64,000 nt of DNA from Fistularia commersonii (taxonomy: Eukaryota; Chordata; Actinopteri; Syngnathiformes; Fistulariidae), in contig JBBMNZ010000019.1 in assembly GCA_037954325.1 (NCBI GenBank), positions 8,136,501-8,200,500 of the forward strand. The letters are read 5' to 3'. How positions within the stretch are numbered: the first letter of the stretch is position 1; every line of letters begins with the position of its first letter. A program made the position numbers and the translations under genes. A model generated the notes under the pieces. That model ran no database searches, was not told where the DNA came from, and worked only from the letters and a program-made list of their open reading frames with translations. This document shows, one piece after another, positions 10,985 through 22,950 of the stretch.

Positions 10985-11227
10985 GGGAGTTGGGGATCAG
11001 ATGATAGAGGGGGCACCCTTCCAATCGGAAGGTCGGCAGTTCTTGGCTGACATGCCACAGTGTCCCTTGGCAAGACACTGAACCCGACATTGCTCCCGAG
11101 GGTCTGTTAGCGCCTTGCATTGCTGAGTGAAAGCGTGTGTTAATGGGTGAATATGAAATGCAGTGAAAAGCTTTGAAAAGTTGAAAGGTGATGGAAGTGC
11201 TGTATAAGCAAAGTCTGTTTCCATTCC
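10985..11227 (+). repeat. SINE-like teleost repeat, second family member
   Basis: The sequence includes ATCGGAAGGTCGGCAGTTC, then CAAGACACTGAACCCGACAT, then GTGTTAATGGGTGAATATGA, then a 'GAAAAGCTTTGAAAAGTTGA' phrase and a GCTGTATAAGCAAAGTC end. This is the standard order of a very common percomorph dispersed repeat, which in intact form ends 'GCGCTATATAAGTGCAGTCC'. It is fairly well preserved, with about one change per eight to ten bases by eye. Confidence 0.75.
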
Positions 11228-12169
11228 ACTATACAAAGTGAAGCTGACCTGTATCATCTTGGATATTCATCCACTCATTTACATGCACACAATATACAAA
11301 ACAGAATTAGAAGGTGTCACAAAGGAGTTTGGCTATATCATCCCTGACTCCAACCTTATCAATATACAGTTAAATTGATTATTATATTCATTTACAATAT
11401 ACACATCTATAGTTACAGTTTTAATTACATAAATAAATCTTTCTGTCAATTTTTTGGGGTCATCTTTGACACATTGATCAATTTTAATTTATGAAGTTTA
11501 TCCGTCTCAATGATGAACAAATGCCTTGATTATGATCACTTTCTAACACACACACATTGTACAAGCCTTCTTGATCTGATTTTCGCACTTACAGAAGTAA
11601 GGTGTTGAGGAAAATCCAAATAACTAATTTTGCTCAAGAGAATTGTTATGAACAACAGCAACGACCTTGAAAATCAAATGTATTCTGGATGGATTCAGCA
11701 AAGTTTGACCTTGCATTATCACAAATGTGTGCCATTTCTGATATGTATGCTGCAGTGGATGAAGGAGGATTTTAAATGCAGCTTGTAAACCCCTAATTTC
11801 AGATATTTTATATATGAATAAAACAAAGCGGAAAACCTTGACCTCTTCAATAACTGTTTGAGTGGGCAGAGAGTACTCGGGGGACAACCTTAATTAGATA
11901 TAATACCAGCCTAACACCAACATGTGCCAACATAGTTTTGGGGATTCCATCTCGTCTACCCCAGATTACATTGGGTGAAATAGAATTCATGATTTTATTA
12001 GCCACTGACAGGGAGGTCATAGTCCCATCTTCCATACTGGTACATCAGAAGATTAATTCTGACAATTATAATTTCAGTGCATGGCTTGATGTGGTGGATG
12101 GCTGCATTCTGGAGTAATCATGTGTAGTATGATCATTCATCAATTGAAATCCTCTGACAAAAATGTTTC
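11228..12169. other. Unique AT-rich non-coding DNA
   Basis: No recognisable feature other than short chance open frames. Confidence 0.5.
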
Positions 12170-12200
<31 letters not shown>

Positions 12201-12214
12201 CGTGTGTGTGTTTG

Positions 12215-12251
<37 letters not shown>

Positions 12252-12257
12252 GTGTCT
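12170..12257. repeat. (TA)n-(GT)n compound microsatellite
   Basis: About 30 bp of alternating TA run through TGTATATATACG into about 55 bp of GT with a few interruptions. Alternating purine-pyrimidine DNA of this kind is prone to length change. Confidence 0.95.
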
Positions 12258-15200
12258 GAGTACAGGGACAATTAAAATGAAACAATAGAATTTAGAGACG
12301 GGTCTGTCTCCTCGGTTTCATTAAAGGGTTTTAGGGTTTTAAGACTGAAAAGTAACAAGTATGTGAGCATATCCACGGTATCATAATTCAAGCTTGTGTA
12401 TAACGAGAGCACAGAGGAATTTGGATTATAATTCTAAAATGAATGGCTAGACTACATGTTTTCATCTACAAAAATTCAAAACAATTTTTATGATGCCAAA
12501 TCCCATCATGCTTTATTTGATCATCATACATATTTGTACTGTTAATAAAGCAACACCACTATAAAAGAAATAGGAACCGAACTACTTGTCAAATAATAAT
12601 GTGATAATGCAGTGGCCTGAGTTTGAGCATTTTATCTCTTAGATGAGTGATGGAGAGTGTGGGGTCATTTAGTAAACCACCTGACTTGGAGCACCAGCTG
12701 GGTGTCACCTGGGAAAGAGGGTGAAGGTAATGGGGGTCAGTTTTTCCTGGATGGAGTCATGCATTCTTCTTCGCTTGCAGGGGGGTCAGAGAGAGTTAGT
12801 GAATTGATTAATGTGCTCTTAAAGAAAATAATGCTCTGGGCCCTGGCTTTGGTTCGTGAACGTATTTTTGAGGTACTTATCTGAGTAAAGGGGCAATATT
12901 TCTGTAAAAAAAAAAAAATATATTCCAGACATAAAAAAGTAGAAGTCTTTGCAAGTATTTTGATGACGCAAATTCTATTCAACCAAAATCCTCCGTCTTG
13001 GTAAGAAGAACCGAACAGGTAACTAAATGAGGTCCACATTTTATATGTAATTGCGCAACAAAATTACTACAATAAATGAACATATTTCGGTCAAAACAAT
13101 AAATGGGTAAGATGGAAATTGTTTCTTGTCAATGAAATGAATATATTATGTTTTTGGTTGTTCTTTTCAAACACGGTTCAACTGTAGAACAAAATATTTT
13201 TCCTAAGTCACTTAAATGTCCTCTCAGTGTTTGCCACCGCTGAACATTGTGACAGTGTGGCTTCAACATATTTGCAACTGACAAAACAAACGTGTATCTC
13301 CCCTTCAGACAATAAGATACCTTAATGAGCTTTTGGAAATATAGCTTTAAATAAAGAAATTTGTGAAAGCCTTCCAGTTTGAAATTTTATCCATGTGTCA
13401 AATTAAACATTGAAATTCAAACACCTACGAACAAGCCAATGAGACAAAACGATTGGGACATTTATGGTGCACAGGTAAAATATAGGCTGTGTGCTGTGGA
13501 TGAAAACTGGTCAAAGGTGTGTGGATCAAGAGTGAGGGCATGAGCTGCCAGATGATGTCTTTGCATAAATATTTATACCAATTTAAACCCACTTTTAAAC
13601 CGATAGAAACATAAATTACACAATTATCTTCAAATTCAATTTAACATGGATTTGATATGATGAAATTAGTCCCTGAATCAAAGATAGGTACTTTTACTTA
13701 GATACAGATGATGTTAATTACTAGCCTGAGATCAAATTATGAGACTCATCCAGCTAACATGCCCAGCTTTTCACAGAGGTCATGTATTTCTGTGTTTTTC
13801 AGGCTTTTGGGCATGGAGCTTCTGAATCAGCAGAGGAATGAAGGTTGTGGGTCTTTTTCATCAACAAGCCATCACCAGGATCAGTAAGTCTTCCTTTGAG
13901 AAGACTGATTATGTCACATGGATTGGGAATTATCTGCAGAGTGCAGCATGGGTTCGATTACATATCATGTAAACAATTTCTTGTCAAGCATATCAATGAT
14001 CTCATCTCACTAAGCCACTGGAAACAATGCCGGGTCAATTGTGAATTCTGAAATTGAAAATTAATGAGGGGGGAACGTGGTAAGAAAATACATTTTTCTA
14101 ATTTTATTCATGTCCCAAATGTAAGCTTATGCAAAACAGTTCCTCCAAATGTGCATCAAGACTTCTTGAAAATAGACATGTGACAGGAAAAAAACAACCA
14201 TTGCAATGGGGACCTATTCAAAATTAATAAACAATTCCATGTTGGAAATTGGTGAAATTCTGTCCAGTTTTTTAAATAGGGTTTCATATTTTCTAATCAC
14301 GAATTTTTAGGATGTGAATACTTATTTAATCATGGGTCTTGGAGAGGTACCCAAATAAAGCGCAAACTGGTGGTAGAGTGTGCTGGGAAAAGAAGTCCCT
14401 CAAGGATCCATTGGGGATTTTAAGATGACTGACTCCAAAACACCAGTCCAATTAGAATCACAGGACTGCCTCATTTCTGTAAGACCCTTTTTTCTGGAGC
14501 TATCTCAAAGGCCTCTTTTGCAAGATAAACAAGTGATATATGGAGGGATTAAATCTGTTTAAGTCATATGTTCAGGCTAATCCCAGTTTTGATTAGAAAT
14601 AAAGCAAAACATTGTGAAACTGCAATTTTTGTAAAAAAAAATCTTGCACTGCCCACAGTGCTCAGAAAATACAAAGAATTATATAAAATCCAAATTAAAA
14701 ATACATCTGCATCAAATGTCGGACCTGAAACTACAAGGCATGTCTTATAGTTACAGACTGCTTACCAAAGCTGTAAGTGCTGTAAGTTTGCCCTGGAGGC
14801 TGTGTGGTTGTCGGCTACCATGAAGTTGATGTTCAAGCTTCACGACATTGGATTTTAAATGATTTTACTTCTGCTCTTCATCACTTCTAGTTTAAGCCCC
14901 GGGAGAAATGATTCCGGCAGACATAGGCTCCTCACTCCAATATAATTGTTTGTGACAAGTGAGTTCACAGTGGTACGTGCACCCCAAACTCAGCTGCAAG
15001 TGTGGGAATGTTTGTTTGGAATGGTCATAGTGTTTGTGGAAACAACATAGAATGATTCATTTCGTCCTTTTTGCGTAGAAGACCGCCAACAAATCCCTCT
15101 GTACTCTCATTTTACCTCCAGCAATGCCTGCAAGAGGTTACCTTCCCCAATCTAAGGAGAGCAAATTTTACTCACGAGTAGACACCACTGCCTTTCTTTT

Positions 15201-18200
15201 TCCTCCCTTCTAGCCTGCATCTTTTACACGACACATTTACTCAATAATTCTAGATCAACAAAAGTCAGAGGTGTTCATGTTTAATCAGACCTAGATTCAA
15301 GCTTAGCACACTGAAATGTGACATATTGAAGGCAGTCAAATTAATTCATGGGAGAAAATGCAAATCTGCTTTTTCCTATAATCTATCAGTGATTGATGGA
15401 ATGCAAGAGGTGCTGAAAAGTTGTGGAGTCACAGAACTGTAGCTCTTGAAATAGATATGAGCAAGAGAATGTTCCAAATGATTCCATTCTCAATGCAGTG
15501 ACTCATAAATATCACCTTACTTCTGTGTGAACAAAAGTGAATATCGGATACAAAGCAGGGAGCACAGATTCACCCACTCAACTTTTATTCATATTGCAAG
15601 CTTGGCAGAAATCCAGCTGTATTTTTACACAATCTAATATTGAGTTAAAATAAGGCTTGAAGAGTGGGATAACATTGTGTTCATCCTCTGTCTCTTCACT
15701 AAGTTTTTACTGTCTCTGTGGTGATACTTGTGGTACTACAGCCACAACTAATGTATGCTGTTATAAAAATCCAATTAAAAACACATTTTGATACTGGACT
15801 AAAATAGTTATGGCAGAACCCCCTTACATAATTTCATGTGTATATAAACATGATTTATCTCTGTCAATTGCTTCAAATTCACATTTGTTTTATGGAACTA
15901 TTTAAATTCTTAACTTTTAAATTCATAAAATACGCATGCAAATTACAATATAATGTATAACAATCCTCAAGTAAATTGTGAATTAAAAAGACCTGTCTCT
16001 CCAGACAAGATAGATCCACAAAAGTAATGAGTAGTTTTGCAATGGAGCTTTCAAAATGTCCAATATAACCTTGAAAGATCAATGCAGAGGTTGGTCATCT
16101 GACCAAGTGGGTGATCTGACTGTAAAAACTCATATAAATACTGAGGGAAGATCTCGGTTTGTTACGTGAAAATATTTGTATGAAATGGAACCCATGCCTG
16201 AAGATTCAAATTTAAACATGACATTTGATATTCAAAAAAAGGTTGGTGTTATACAAAGGTAATCCTACTTCCAGGTTTCATATTAATCTAGGGATTACAT
16301 TAGAGAGGAATGTTTCATGAAGAAAGATAACTGATTTTTAGTCTTGTTAGTATGTAAACTATTGAAATCATTTTTATGTCAGCAGAATATGATGTGTAAT
16401 CTCTTGGTCTTAGGTTGTCGGCTTACTGATGATTTAGACTTGAGGTGCATTTGTCTAGTAGGAAGATAATACACCTTGATCCTGCTCAGCCATGGCTAGA
16501 CCCAATGCCGACTATTAACTGGTCTTTGCATTCATCACATTATCTCGCACTGGTTAGTGGTAATGAGAAATTTGAAAAAAAAAATTATCTGTAAACAATG
16601 GATGTTCTCATCCATGGGGTTTAATTCATGGCGATAACCTAGAATGACTGATGACAGAAGCACATCCTTATTAGGATGTTCAGTACACAAACTGCACTTT
16701 ACGACACATGCTGGAACATCAATGTAGCAGAATTTGTGTGGGTTTTCACAGAATAAAAGTGGGTCTAAAATACTTGCAATTGAGAGATTGGTTGAGGTGT
16801 TCTCTGATCCCCGGGTTTCTCATTAATGAATTGACATTTCAAAGGCTATAACTATCATCATTATTTAAAATGTGGCAACCTTCATCTGATAAAATCCCCA
16901 AAAGAACTGTTATATTGTGCCACAGTTACAATGACATCATTGTGCTGTTATGTCTCCCTTTTCTCTATTTTCACATAATCAATAAAATGTTTGTGTAGCA
17001 CAGCTTGCTAGTTGGGCTTACTCTCGCTTGCGTTCAAATTTTTTTTCATTCACTCTGCTCGTGACGTTTTTATTTGTGAGGTGAAAGTCTTTCTGTTGTG
17101 ATGTTTCTTACTTTATTTATTTTAAAACAAATGATAATGTTATTCGGGCTGTTCTTGTGGAGCTGCATGAAAAGGGAACCATCCAAATGTAGTCAGCTTA
17201 GTGAGTTGATTATTAGTTGATGCCATTGCTGAAGTCCCCAATTGTGAGGCTTCTTGGGATGCACAATGCCTGGCTTTCAGAAAGGGATAAAAAGTCACAT
17301 TAACCACTAATATAAACTGCAGGAATACTTGATGCTGCTCTGATTCCCCACGAGCGCCTAGTACATGAGCAAAAGAAACCGCAATGCTGTCGCCCAGAGT
17401 CAAGTACAAGGTGCACGCTGTTGGATACGTCATAGAATGTAATGGATGGAACATGTGTCAGAACACTCATGTCAGTGAACGTGTCGGGGAGTTACTCATT
17501 TACCTTAATCAAACCGCTGGCTACTGTTCAGTAGCTCATTACCCTATGAGGATTGTGTCTCAGTGGACAGCTTCCGCTGAGCTCGTGGGTTACCCCAGAA
17601 TGGCACAATTATAGATACAAAAAGCTTGAAGAGAAATATTTCCCCGGTTGCGCAGAGATTTTACCATCCACATAATTTTCTTCTGAAGAAAATGGCATAC
17701 CTATCTATTTGGGCAGAAATCTAAGTTGTGCACAATAACAGACTTAGATATTTTCAACCAACTGCTACATATGTCTTTTTTTTTATTTTTCCTATTTTCG
17801 TGGAGCCTGCTGGTGTTAGATTAGACAGCCAGATCATTTGGAATCAGCCCTTTAGTCCATTTTTTTAATGGTGATGCTGTGAAAGTGTTTTCATTTTTTA
17901 AAACTAATATAATGGTAATACAACACGTGGATATAAACTATATTATCTGAAAATAAATATGAACATTTGAACTTGGTGGAAGCCATTCCTGTGTTCATTA
18001 CCTGGATATTTCTGTAACAGAGTTACAACAGAATTGTGTTGTTCATATGTGGTTGTTTGTTTTTTTATTTTACTTTTGTGAATCATCTAACTTTACATTT
18101 GTAGGTTTCTTCTGCGTGATTATTGTTACTTGACATTTTATTTTGAGTCCCCACCTCTCATCATCTGATCCTGTTACAAATGCTTTTACCAAATCAGTTT

Positions 18201-19578
18201 GCGTTGTGGCTTCAGGGTATGAGACAAAATCTGCTTGCATAATTTTTAACATTTTATTCTGGTACATTTTAATTCCGTCTTCTGTTGCAGTCTGTCAGAT
18301 CCTGACCCCCACCCCCACCTGCGCGTTTCTTCCTTTTTTGATTCAATTTTTTTGTTGTTCTCTTAAGTTGGTCCAACCCAAGCCTCTCTGTGATGACTAT
18401 GAATAAAATAGGTAATCCTCCTTCTCTGCCTTCCTGCTTCTTCTGCATTTTGGTCCACTTGCCTCCTCAAATGAGACAGCAGGATGTGACCAAAAAATTG
18501 ACTCATCAAAGAGCTCTGTAAGTTGAATAACAACTAAAAACGTTGCCTATTTAGAGAGGATTTCTCAAGGCCTACAGTTGAAGCAACTTAGAATTCAAGA
18601 CCAGATATTCTGAGCTCATTAGAGATTTTTGCATAATTTTTAGGCTATTACTCTTGAGATTTCACCTTACTAATTCTCAACTAGTCCAGACAGTTAAACA
18701 CCTTCATCTTAGTACTGAGGCCGCACCACTAGCCCTTGGCTTAAAGCTGATCACTCATCCATCCATCCATAAGGATTTTCAAAGACAGGCATAAAAACTC
18801 CAGCCTCCGGTCCATTCGAAATCATGCCCAATGGGCTGCTTCCCATCTGGTTCCACTTCATTCCAAAAAGACTACATAAGTTGATGTTGCCATTTTTGTC
18901 GTTTCACACAAATGCCCAACAGCAAAACAGATGTTAAGTCCTGGGTTTCAGAAATATGTCTGGGAAAATTCTATGGGATATCACCTCTTTCTCAACTGGA
19001 ACTGTTGAATTTTGTTCCGTAGCACATTTAAGACAAACAACTGAAAAATCATGGCTTTGGATGGTTTGGGAGGTTTGGGCTGGAACCCCTTCATGAGATG
19101 CAAGTCTCATTGCAGACAACAATGGCTTATTACTATGTCCATTGGGTTTTGGACTGGGCAAGAATATTAGAATGGGGATCATATAATTGACAATGTTTAC
19201 CTATCTATGGCAAACTTGCTAAGAGAGAATGAGCGCGGACGCAAGAGAGAGAGAGAGAGAGAAACCAAGAGATAAAGAAAAGAAATACTCAAATATGAAG
19301 CACTGACTGTCAAGTTGTGTCATCTATCTTTATGCCCAATACATATCTAAATGGCAGTTCCATGCAAAATCTGAAAAAAGTCGCAAGTGATGTATTATCT
19401 TTCTTATACCACCAGCCAGCCTCCTTGTTTACATCTGAATTAAACTGAGTTGAGTGGAACCACTCACCCTGTAACAGAGAAAACAAACAAACAAAAAGCA
19501 ACCATTACACCAATAACATATAAAACAATATGAAAATTCATAGCAGCCTGGTCACGATTCAATGGGCTTTTTGATTCC
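12258..19578. other. Long unique non-coding stretch
   Basis: More than 7 kb without any recognised transposon or exon. A 92-bp segment at 12781-12872 is bounded by a good acceptor (CGCTTGCAG) and a possible donor (GAG/GTACTT), but its translation matches nothing I know. A balanced block at 17140-17620 looks more structured than its surroundings and is listed separately. Short (GA)n occurs near 19243-19262 and a CATCCATCCATCCAT phrase near 18757-18771. Confidence 0.5.
17140..17620. promoter_or_regulatory. Candidate conserved non-coding block
   Basis: The block is less AT-rich than its neighbours and free of simple repeats. It has long open frames on both strands (104 codons minus, 76 codons plus) and CpG-containing phrases such as CGAGCGCCTAGTAC and GAACGTGTCGGGGAG. 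Neither frame gives a recognisable protein. Such islands inside AT-rich fish introns are often conserved enhancers, but that cannot be shown without an alignment. Confidence 0.3.
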
Positions 19579-19626
19579 TAATAATAATAATAATCATCAT
19601 AATAATTATGATAATAATAATAATAG
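19579..19626. repeat. (ATA)n trinucleotide repeat, interrupted
   Basis: About 16 ATA/ATC-type triplets with a central interruption (CATCATAATAATTATG). Confidence 0.95.
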
Positions 19627-20713
19627 AGTACTACTCTAAATAGTCAGAATGTATTTCATGTAGTTGTTTACCACTTATTGTTTACCATTATTGATGGTTA
19701 CATTTAACAGTGCATGCCCTTCCTCTTTTATATAATTTTAACATATATTTTTGATTTGATCTTCATGGAAAGCTATTAAATTGTTCATTCACACATCATT
19801 TATTGCCATAAATTCTACCTCCAGGACACTTGTTATAGTCAGCTTGGATTTACATGAGTTTGGAATGGGAAAGGACTCGAGTGCTGACCCAGTTTCATGG
19901 GGTAAAAATTGGAGGAAAAAAAAAAAAAAGCTGGAGTACCCTTACAAACTTCCTCCACGACTCATACAGTGGGTTTACTCTTTTGCTGGCCACATCCTCA
20001 GTATGTCCAAAAATACTGAGAATATCCATTGCCAGGTGAATTAATACACAACAGTGAATCTGGTTGTGAGCAGAATCCCACACAGATATTTTTTCACTGA
20101 ATCAAGCATGTCACGTAAAGTAGTGCGGCAACTATTGGCTTTCAGACAGACATAAATTCTTATTGGACTCATGATGTACAAGTATGTTCTCACATGTTTA
20201 TAACCTCAAAGTGTTATTTCCCTTAAAATGCAGATCTTTGGATATTTGAATGGACTTTCTACAGATTGACAATTTCAGATTATACCTTTTTTCACACCTC
20301 TGATGAAAAGCAGGTGTATTATTGCATTATGATGCCTTAAAGGAACTGTTCTTCACAAAATAAAAAGATGTCTTCCAAACCCCCCCCGGTAATAATGCCA
20401 ATCACCAATTTTCAGCAGGAGCTTTGCACATGTCTGCAGATATTACGAGTTCTTGTTGAGCTCAAGTGGTACTTTTCAAATAAGCGTCATACATAAGAGC
20501 TTTGAAGACTTGGGTTTTGCCAGACAAGCAGTATGGAGGTATTTCTTTCCTTCCTTTCTAAAGCTTGAGCTAGTGGCCGCAGTTCTTTCTACTTTTTCAG
20601 AAGGAAATTTGCAGACTTTCTTTGAAATTGCAGGACTATTTTGCAGATTGATTGTACAGGTTACAATGGATTGTCTGTTTTGGTTGAACTATTCTTTAAA
20701 TGGATGGGATTGC
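19627..20713. other. Unique non-coding DNA
   Basis: A 133-codon plus-strand open frame begins at 20453 but its second half runs into the dispersed repeat at 20714 and its first half has no motif I recognise. Nothing else is visible. Confidence 0.5.
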
Positions 20714-20996
20714 AACACAGTGGTTGGCGCTTCTGCCACAAAGGGGTTCACTTCTTTGTTCCCCCCCGTGTGTCTGCATGGGTTTTACACAGGGTTCTCC
20801 AGTTTCCTCCCAAAGTCGAAAAACATGCAGCAGGTTCATCGGAGACCCTATTAATGATGGACTGAATGGTTGTTTGTCTCTATATACGGCCCTGTTATCG
20901 ACTGGCAACTGGTTCGAGATGAAACTGGCCTCTCACTGAATGGCAGCAGCCAGTACCCCCATGACCCTGATTACAGGATGAGCAGCACAGAAAATG
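20714..20996 (-). repeat. Dispersed teleost (ATCC)-family repeat, antisense
   Basis: On the plus strand it reads CCAGTTTCCTCCCAAAGTCG, then ACATGCAGCAGGTTCATCGG, then GACTGAATGGTTGTTTGTCT, then CGACTGGCAACTGG, then CATGACCCTGATTACAGGAT. This is the reverse order of the family seen at 31411-31748. The head beyond the GGATGAGCAG phrase lacks the (ATCC)n run. Confidence 0.75.
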
Positions 20997-21103
20997 AAAT
21001 AATTATTATTCTTATATACAGTATGTGTCAGTAATTTCCTGGTGTAACATTTGTTTGGGGTCAAAGAGATTATCTGTATAATTAAGCTCTAACTTTGTTG
21101 AGG

Positions 21104-21109
21104 CTATAA
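21104..21109 (+). promoter_or_regulatory. TATA-like box upstream of the CpG segment
   Basis: GGCTATAAATGC occurs about 230 bp before the CpG-rich region begins. CpG-island promoters usually do not use a TATA box and TATAAA is frequent in AT-rich DNA, so this may be chance. Confidence 0.2.
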
Positions 21110-21197
21110 ATGCACTTTTCAACACGCGGATTTATGTATTCATCAATCATTGATTTGATATCGACCGGGTTTATCCTTTGTCAGAGGAGGAAGTTTT

Positions 21198-21201
<4 letters not shown>

Positions 21202-21228
<27 letters not shown>
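21202..21228. repeat. Poly(A) run, 27 bp
   Basis: Uninterrupted A run just upstream of the CpG-rich promoter candidate. No retroelement body was identified with it. Confidence 0.9.
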
Positions 21229-21230
<2 letters not shown>

Positions 21231-21462
21231 TGAGTGTTTAATATTTGGTTTATATGACTAAGGCGCTCACGGATGGATATTTCGGGGGTTAAATTTGGAA
21301 GGGGGACAAACAACCCCCCCAGTCAGCCGCTCCACTTCCTGGCCATCACGCGGCCGGGATGTGAAGTGCATCTCTGAGCGCAGCATCCGTCTCTCCTCTT
21401 TCTCCTCCCTCCCTCTCTCGCTGTCCAGCCGACGCCGGGAGCAGCGTGTCCGAAAGCGGGAG

Positions 21463-21482
21463 AGAGAGGGAGAGAGAGTGAA

Positions 21483-21524
<42 letters not shown>

Positions 21525-21564
21525 GTAGAGAAAGAGAGAGAGAGGGGGGAGAGAGAGAGAGCGA
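21463..21564. repeat. (GA)n tract, about 100 bp, inside the promoter/5' exon
   Basis: Long purine-only run with a few interruptions (GGTAGAGAAAG, GGGGGGA). Purine-pyrimidine mirror tracts like this can adopt triplex structure and are common in promoter-proximal DNA, where GAGA-type factors may bind. Confidence 0.9.
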
Positions 21565-21569
21565 GTGTT

Positions 21570-21652
21570 GGTGTGTGTGTGTGTGTGAGTGTGTATATGT
21601 GCGTGTGTGTGTGAGTGTGTGTGAGTGTGAGTGTTTGTGTGTGTGTGTGTGT

Positions 21653-21698
<46 letters not shown>
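21570..21698. repeat. (GT)n tract, about 130 bp, inside the promoter/5' exon
   Basis: GT repeat with scattered GA or TA interruptions, immediately after the (GA)n tract. Alternating GT can form Z-DNA. The last 35 bp are pure GT. Confidence 0.95.
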
Positions 21699-21707
<9 letters not shown>

Positions 21708-22329
21708 GGCGGGGGGGGGGTAGAGAGAGTGTGCGCTGGTGAAAAAAAAAGGAAAAAAAAAACAGACAGCACGCAGGGGCTGCTTTTCCCCAAGAAAGCT
21801 GCGCTCTCTGTTTCCTGTGCGTCTCTTTTTTCTTTTTCTTTGGCTGCTCTCATTGTCTCTGCCGGCAGTGATAAAGCGAGCAGGTACCATCTGTCCATCC
21901 CTCTTTTTTTATCCCGAGTTGACGTTTTGTTTGCTGCCCCTTACAGATGTTGTGTCGACACTTTTTTTGTGGGTCGTGGTGGACGGGGGTGGGGAGGGGT
22001 TATGGAAGGAGGGGGTGTGTGTGTGTGGGGGGGGGAACTCCCTCCTCTAATGGAATTTATTGTGAATGTTTTGCTCTCTTTCAGCTCATCCGGGCCTCTC
22101 TTTTTTCTGTTTGGAATAAGAAAAGCGTTGCTGGTTTTCAGACTTTGAGGGGAAGAAAGAAGGAACTCCTCCGAAATTTCCCCGGGAATTAATTCCGACT
22201 GTCCCCGGTAAGACGCGCATCGCCTCCGCAAAACGCACGCAGCACTTTTACCGTCCACATTCCATCATAACCAAACATTTTCTAATAAATACATCCGTCA
22301 CGATTCAATTATTTCTGTTTTATTTGTAG

Positions 22330-22366
22330 TTACCGGGGCTTTGCGTCCGACCGTCGGGGCTTTATA
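22330..22366 (+). other. Candidate 37-bp mini-exon (untranslated)
   Basis: A pyrimidine-rich acceptor, TTTCTGTTTTATTTGTAG, ends at 22329 and a strong donor, ATA/GTAAGTAG, begins at 22367. The segment between is CpG-rich. The intron from 22208 to 22329 would be 122 bp, a normal short size for teleosts, with adenines suitable for branching near 22283-22312. It has no ATG and would be 5' UTR. It could instead be skipped, or the acceptor could be chance. Confidence 0.35.
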
Positions 22367-22950
22367 GTAAGTAGCAGCCTTTACTTTTCCATGCTTCTTC
22401 TAAATCTGCGCTTTGTGTGTGTGCTTGTGTGTATGTGTGCGCGTGTGTGTGTATGTGCGCGTGTGAGTGATCCAACGTCGGCGTGGTTGGTTCGCGTTCA
22501 GCTGTGTGTGTGCGTGTGTCGTGCACGCCTTGCGAGGTGGCGCCCAGGACGCATCGGAAATTCCTGCAAGTGTTGGCGGCGGAGCAGAGGTGTGCTGCCT
22601 CTCAAACAACAGATAGATCCGCTTAAGCTTTTTTTTTTTTTTTCTGTCTTCCAAGTGTTGTTTAACCCGTAAGAGACAACAAGCGGATGTCAATTTTCAC
22701 TACTAAATAAAACAAAAAAAAAAACCCAACATAAAAACACAAAAAAAGGTGTATGCAATTTCGTGGTCGCACTTGTCCAACGATTTCGAATCGGAGGGAT
22801 GGTTGCGTGTTGCAACGCGTTAGGAAAGTTTGATCGTGCAAAGTATTTGTTCTGTTTGAGTGTATTTGTTGTGATTCGAGTGATGAGCGCGGTGGGTGGG
22901 CTCTGACTCACCCACTTCACCCATTCTGCTGGCTGAAACTGACAGACGTC

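Larger units (their letters stand above)
21400..22207 (+). other. Candidate untranslated first exon of an unidentified gene
   Basis: The right edge rests on a strong donor: CCCCG/GTAAGACG, with the exon ending at 22207. The left edge is a guess within the pyrimidine-rich CpG region. No sensible coding frame runs through it: open frames across the repeats encode only Thr-His, Cys-Val or Arg-Glu strings from the microsatellites. An alternative reading is a shorter exon starting after the acceptor-like TGCTCTCTTTCAG at 22069-22081. In teleosts, developmental and neuronal genes often have such non-coding first exons followed by very long introns. I do not recognise the gene. Confidence 0.4.
21330..22950 (+). 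promoter_or_regulatory. CpG-rich segment, likely gene promoter
   Basis: CpG dinucleotides are rare in the rest of the window but cluster here: ACGCGGCCGGG, CCAGCCGACGCCGGGAG, TGTCCGAAAGCGGGAG, AAGACGCGCATCGCC, GCGTCCGACCGTCGGGG, CCAACGTCGGCG, GTTGCAACGCGTTAGG. A pyrimidine-rich run (about 21385-21425) of the kind often found at initiation sites lies near the front. The island spans the (GA)n/(GT)n tracts, the donor at 22207 and the mini-exon candidate. Together these indicate a CpG-type promoter for a plus-strand transcript. Direction is inferred from the splice sites. The exact start site cannot be set from sequence. Confidence 0.65.

Noticed and set aside
18757..18870. CATCCATCCATCCAT phrase as another (ATCC)-family copy
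   Set aside because: The sequence after the short repeat does not follow the family order seen in the other copies.
21267..21898. Minus-strand open frames of 207 and 191 codons rich in Thr-His and Leu-Ser
   Set aside because: They are the translation of the (GA)n and (GT)n tracts on the opposite strand; no conserved domain lies outside the repeats.
21615..22148. 177-codon plus-strand open frame beginning in (GT)n
   Set aside because: It opens with Cys-Val strings from the microsatellite and continues through sequence with acceptor-like and donor-like sites; no recognisable protein.
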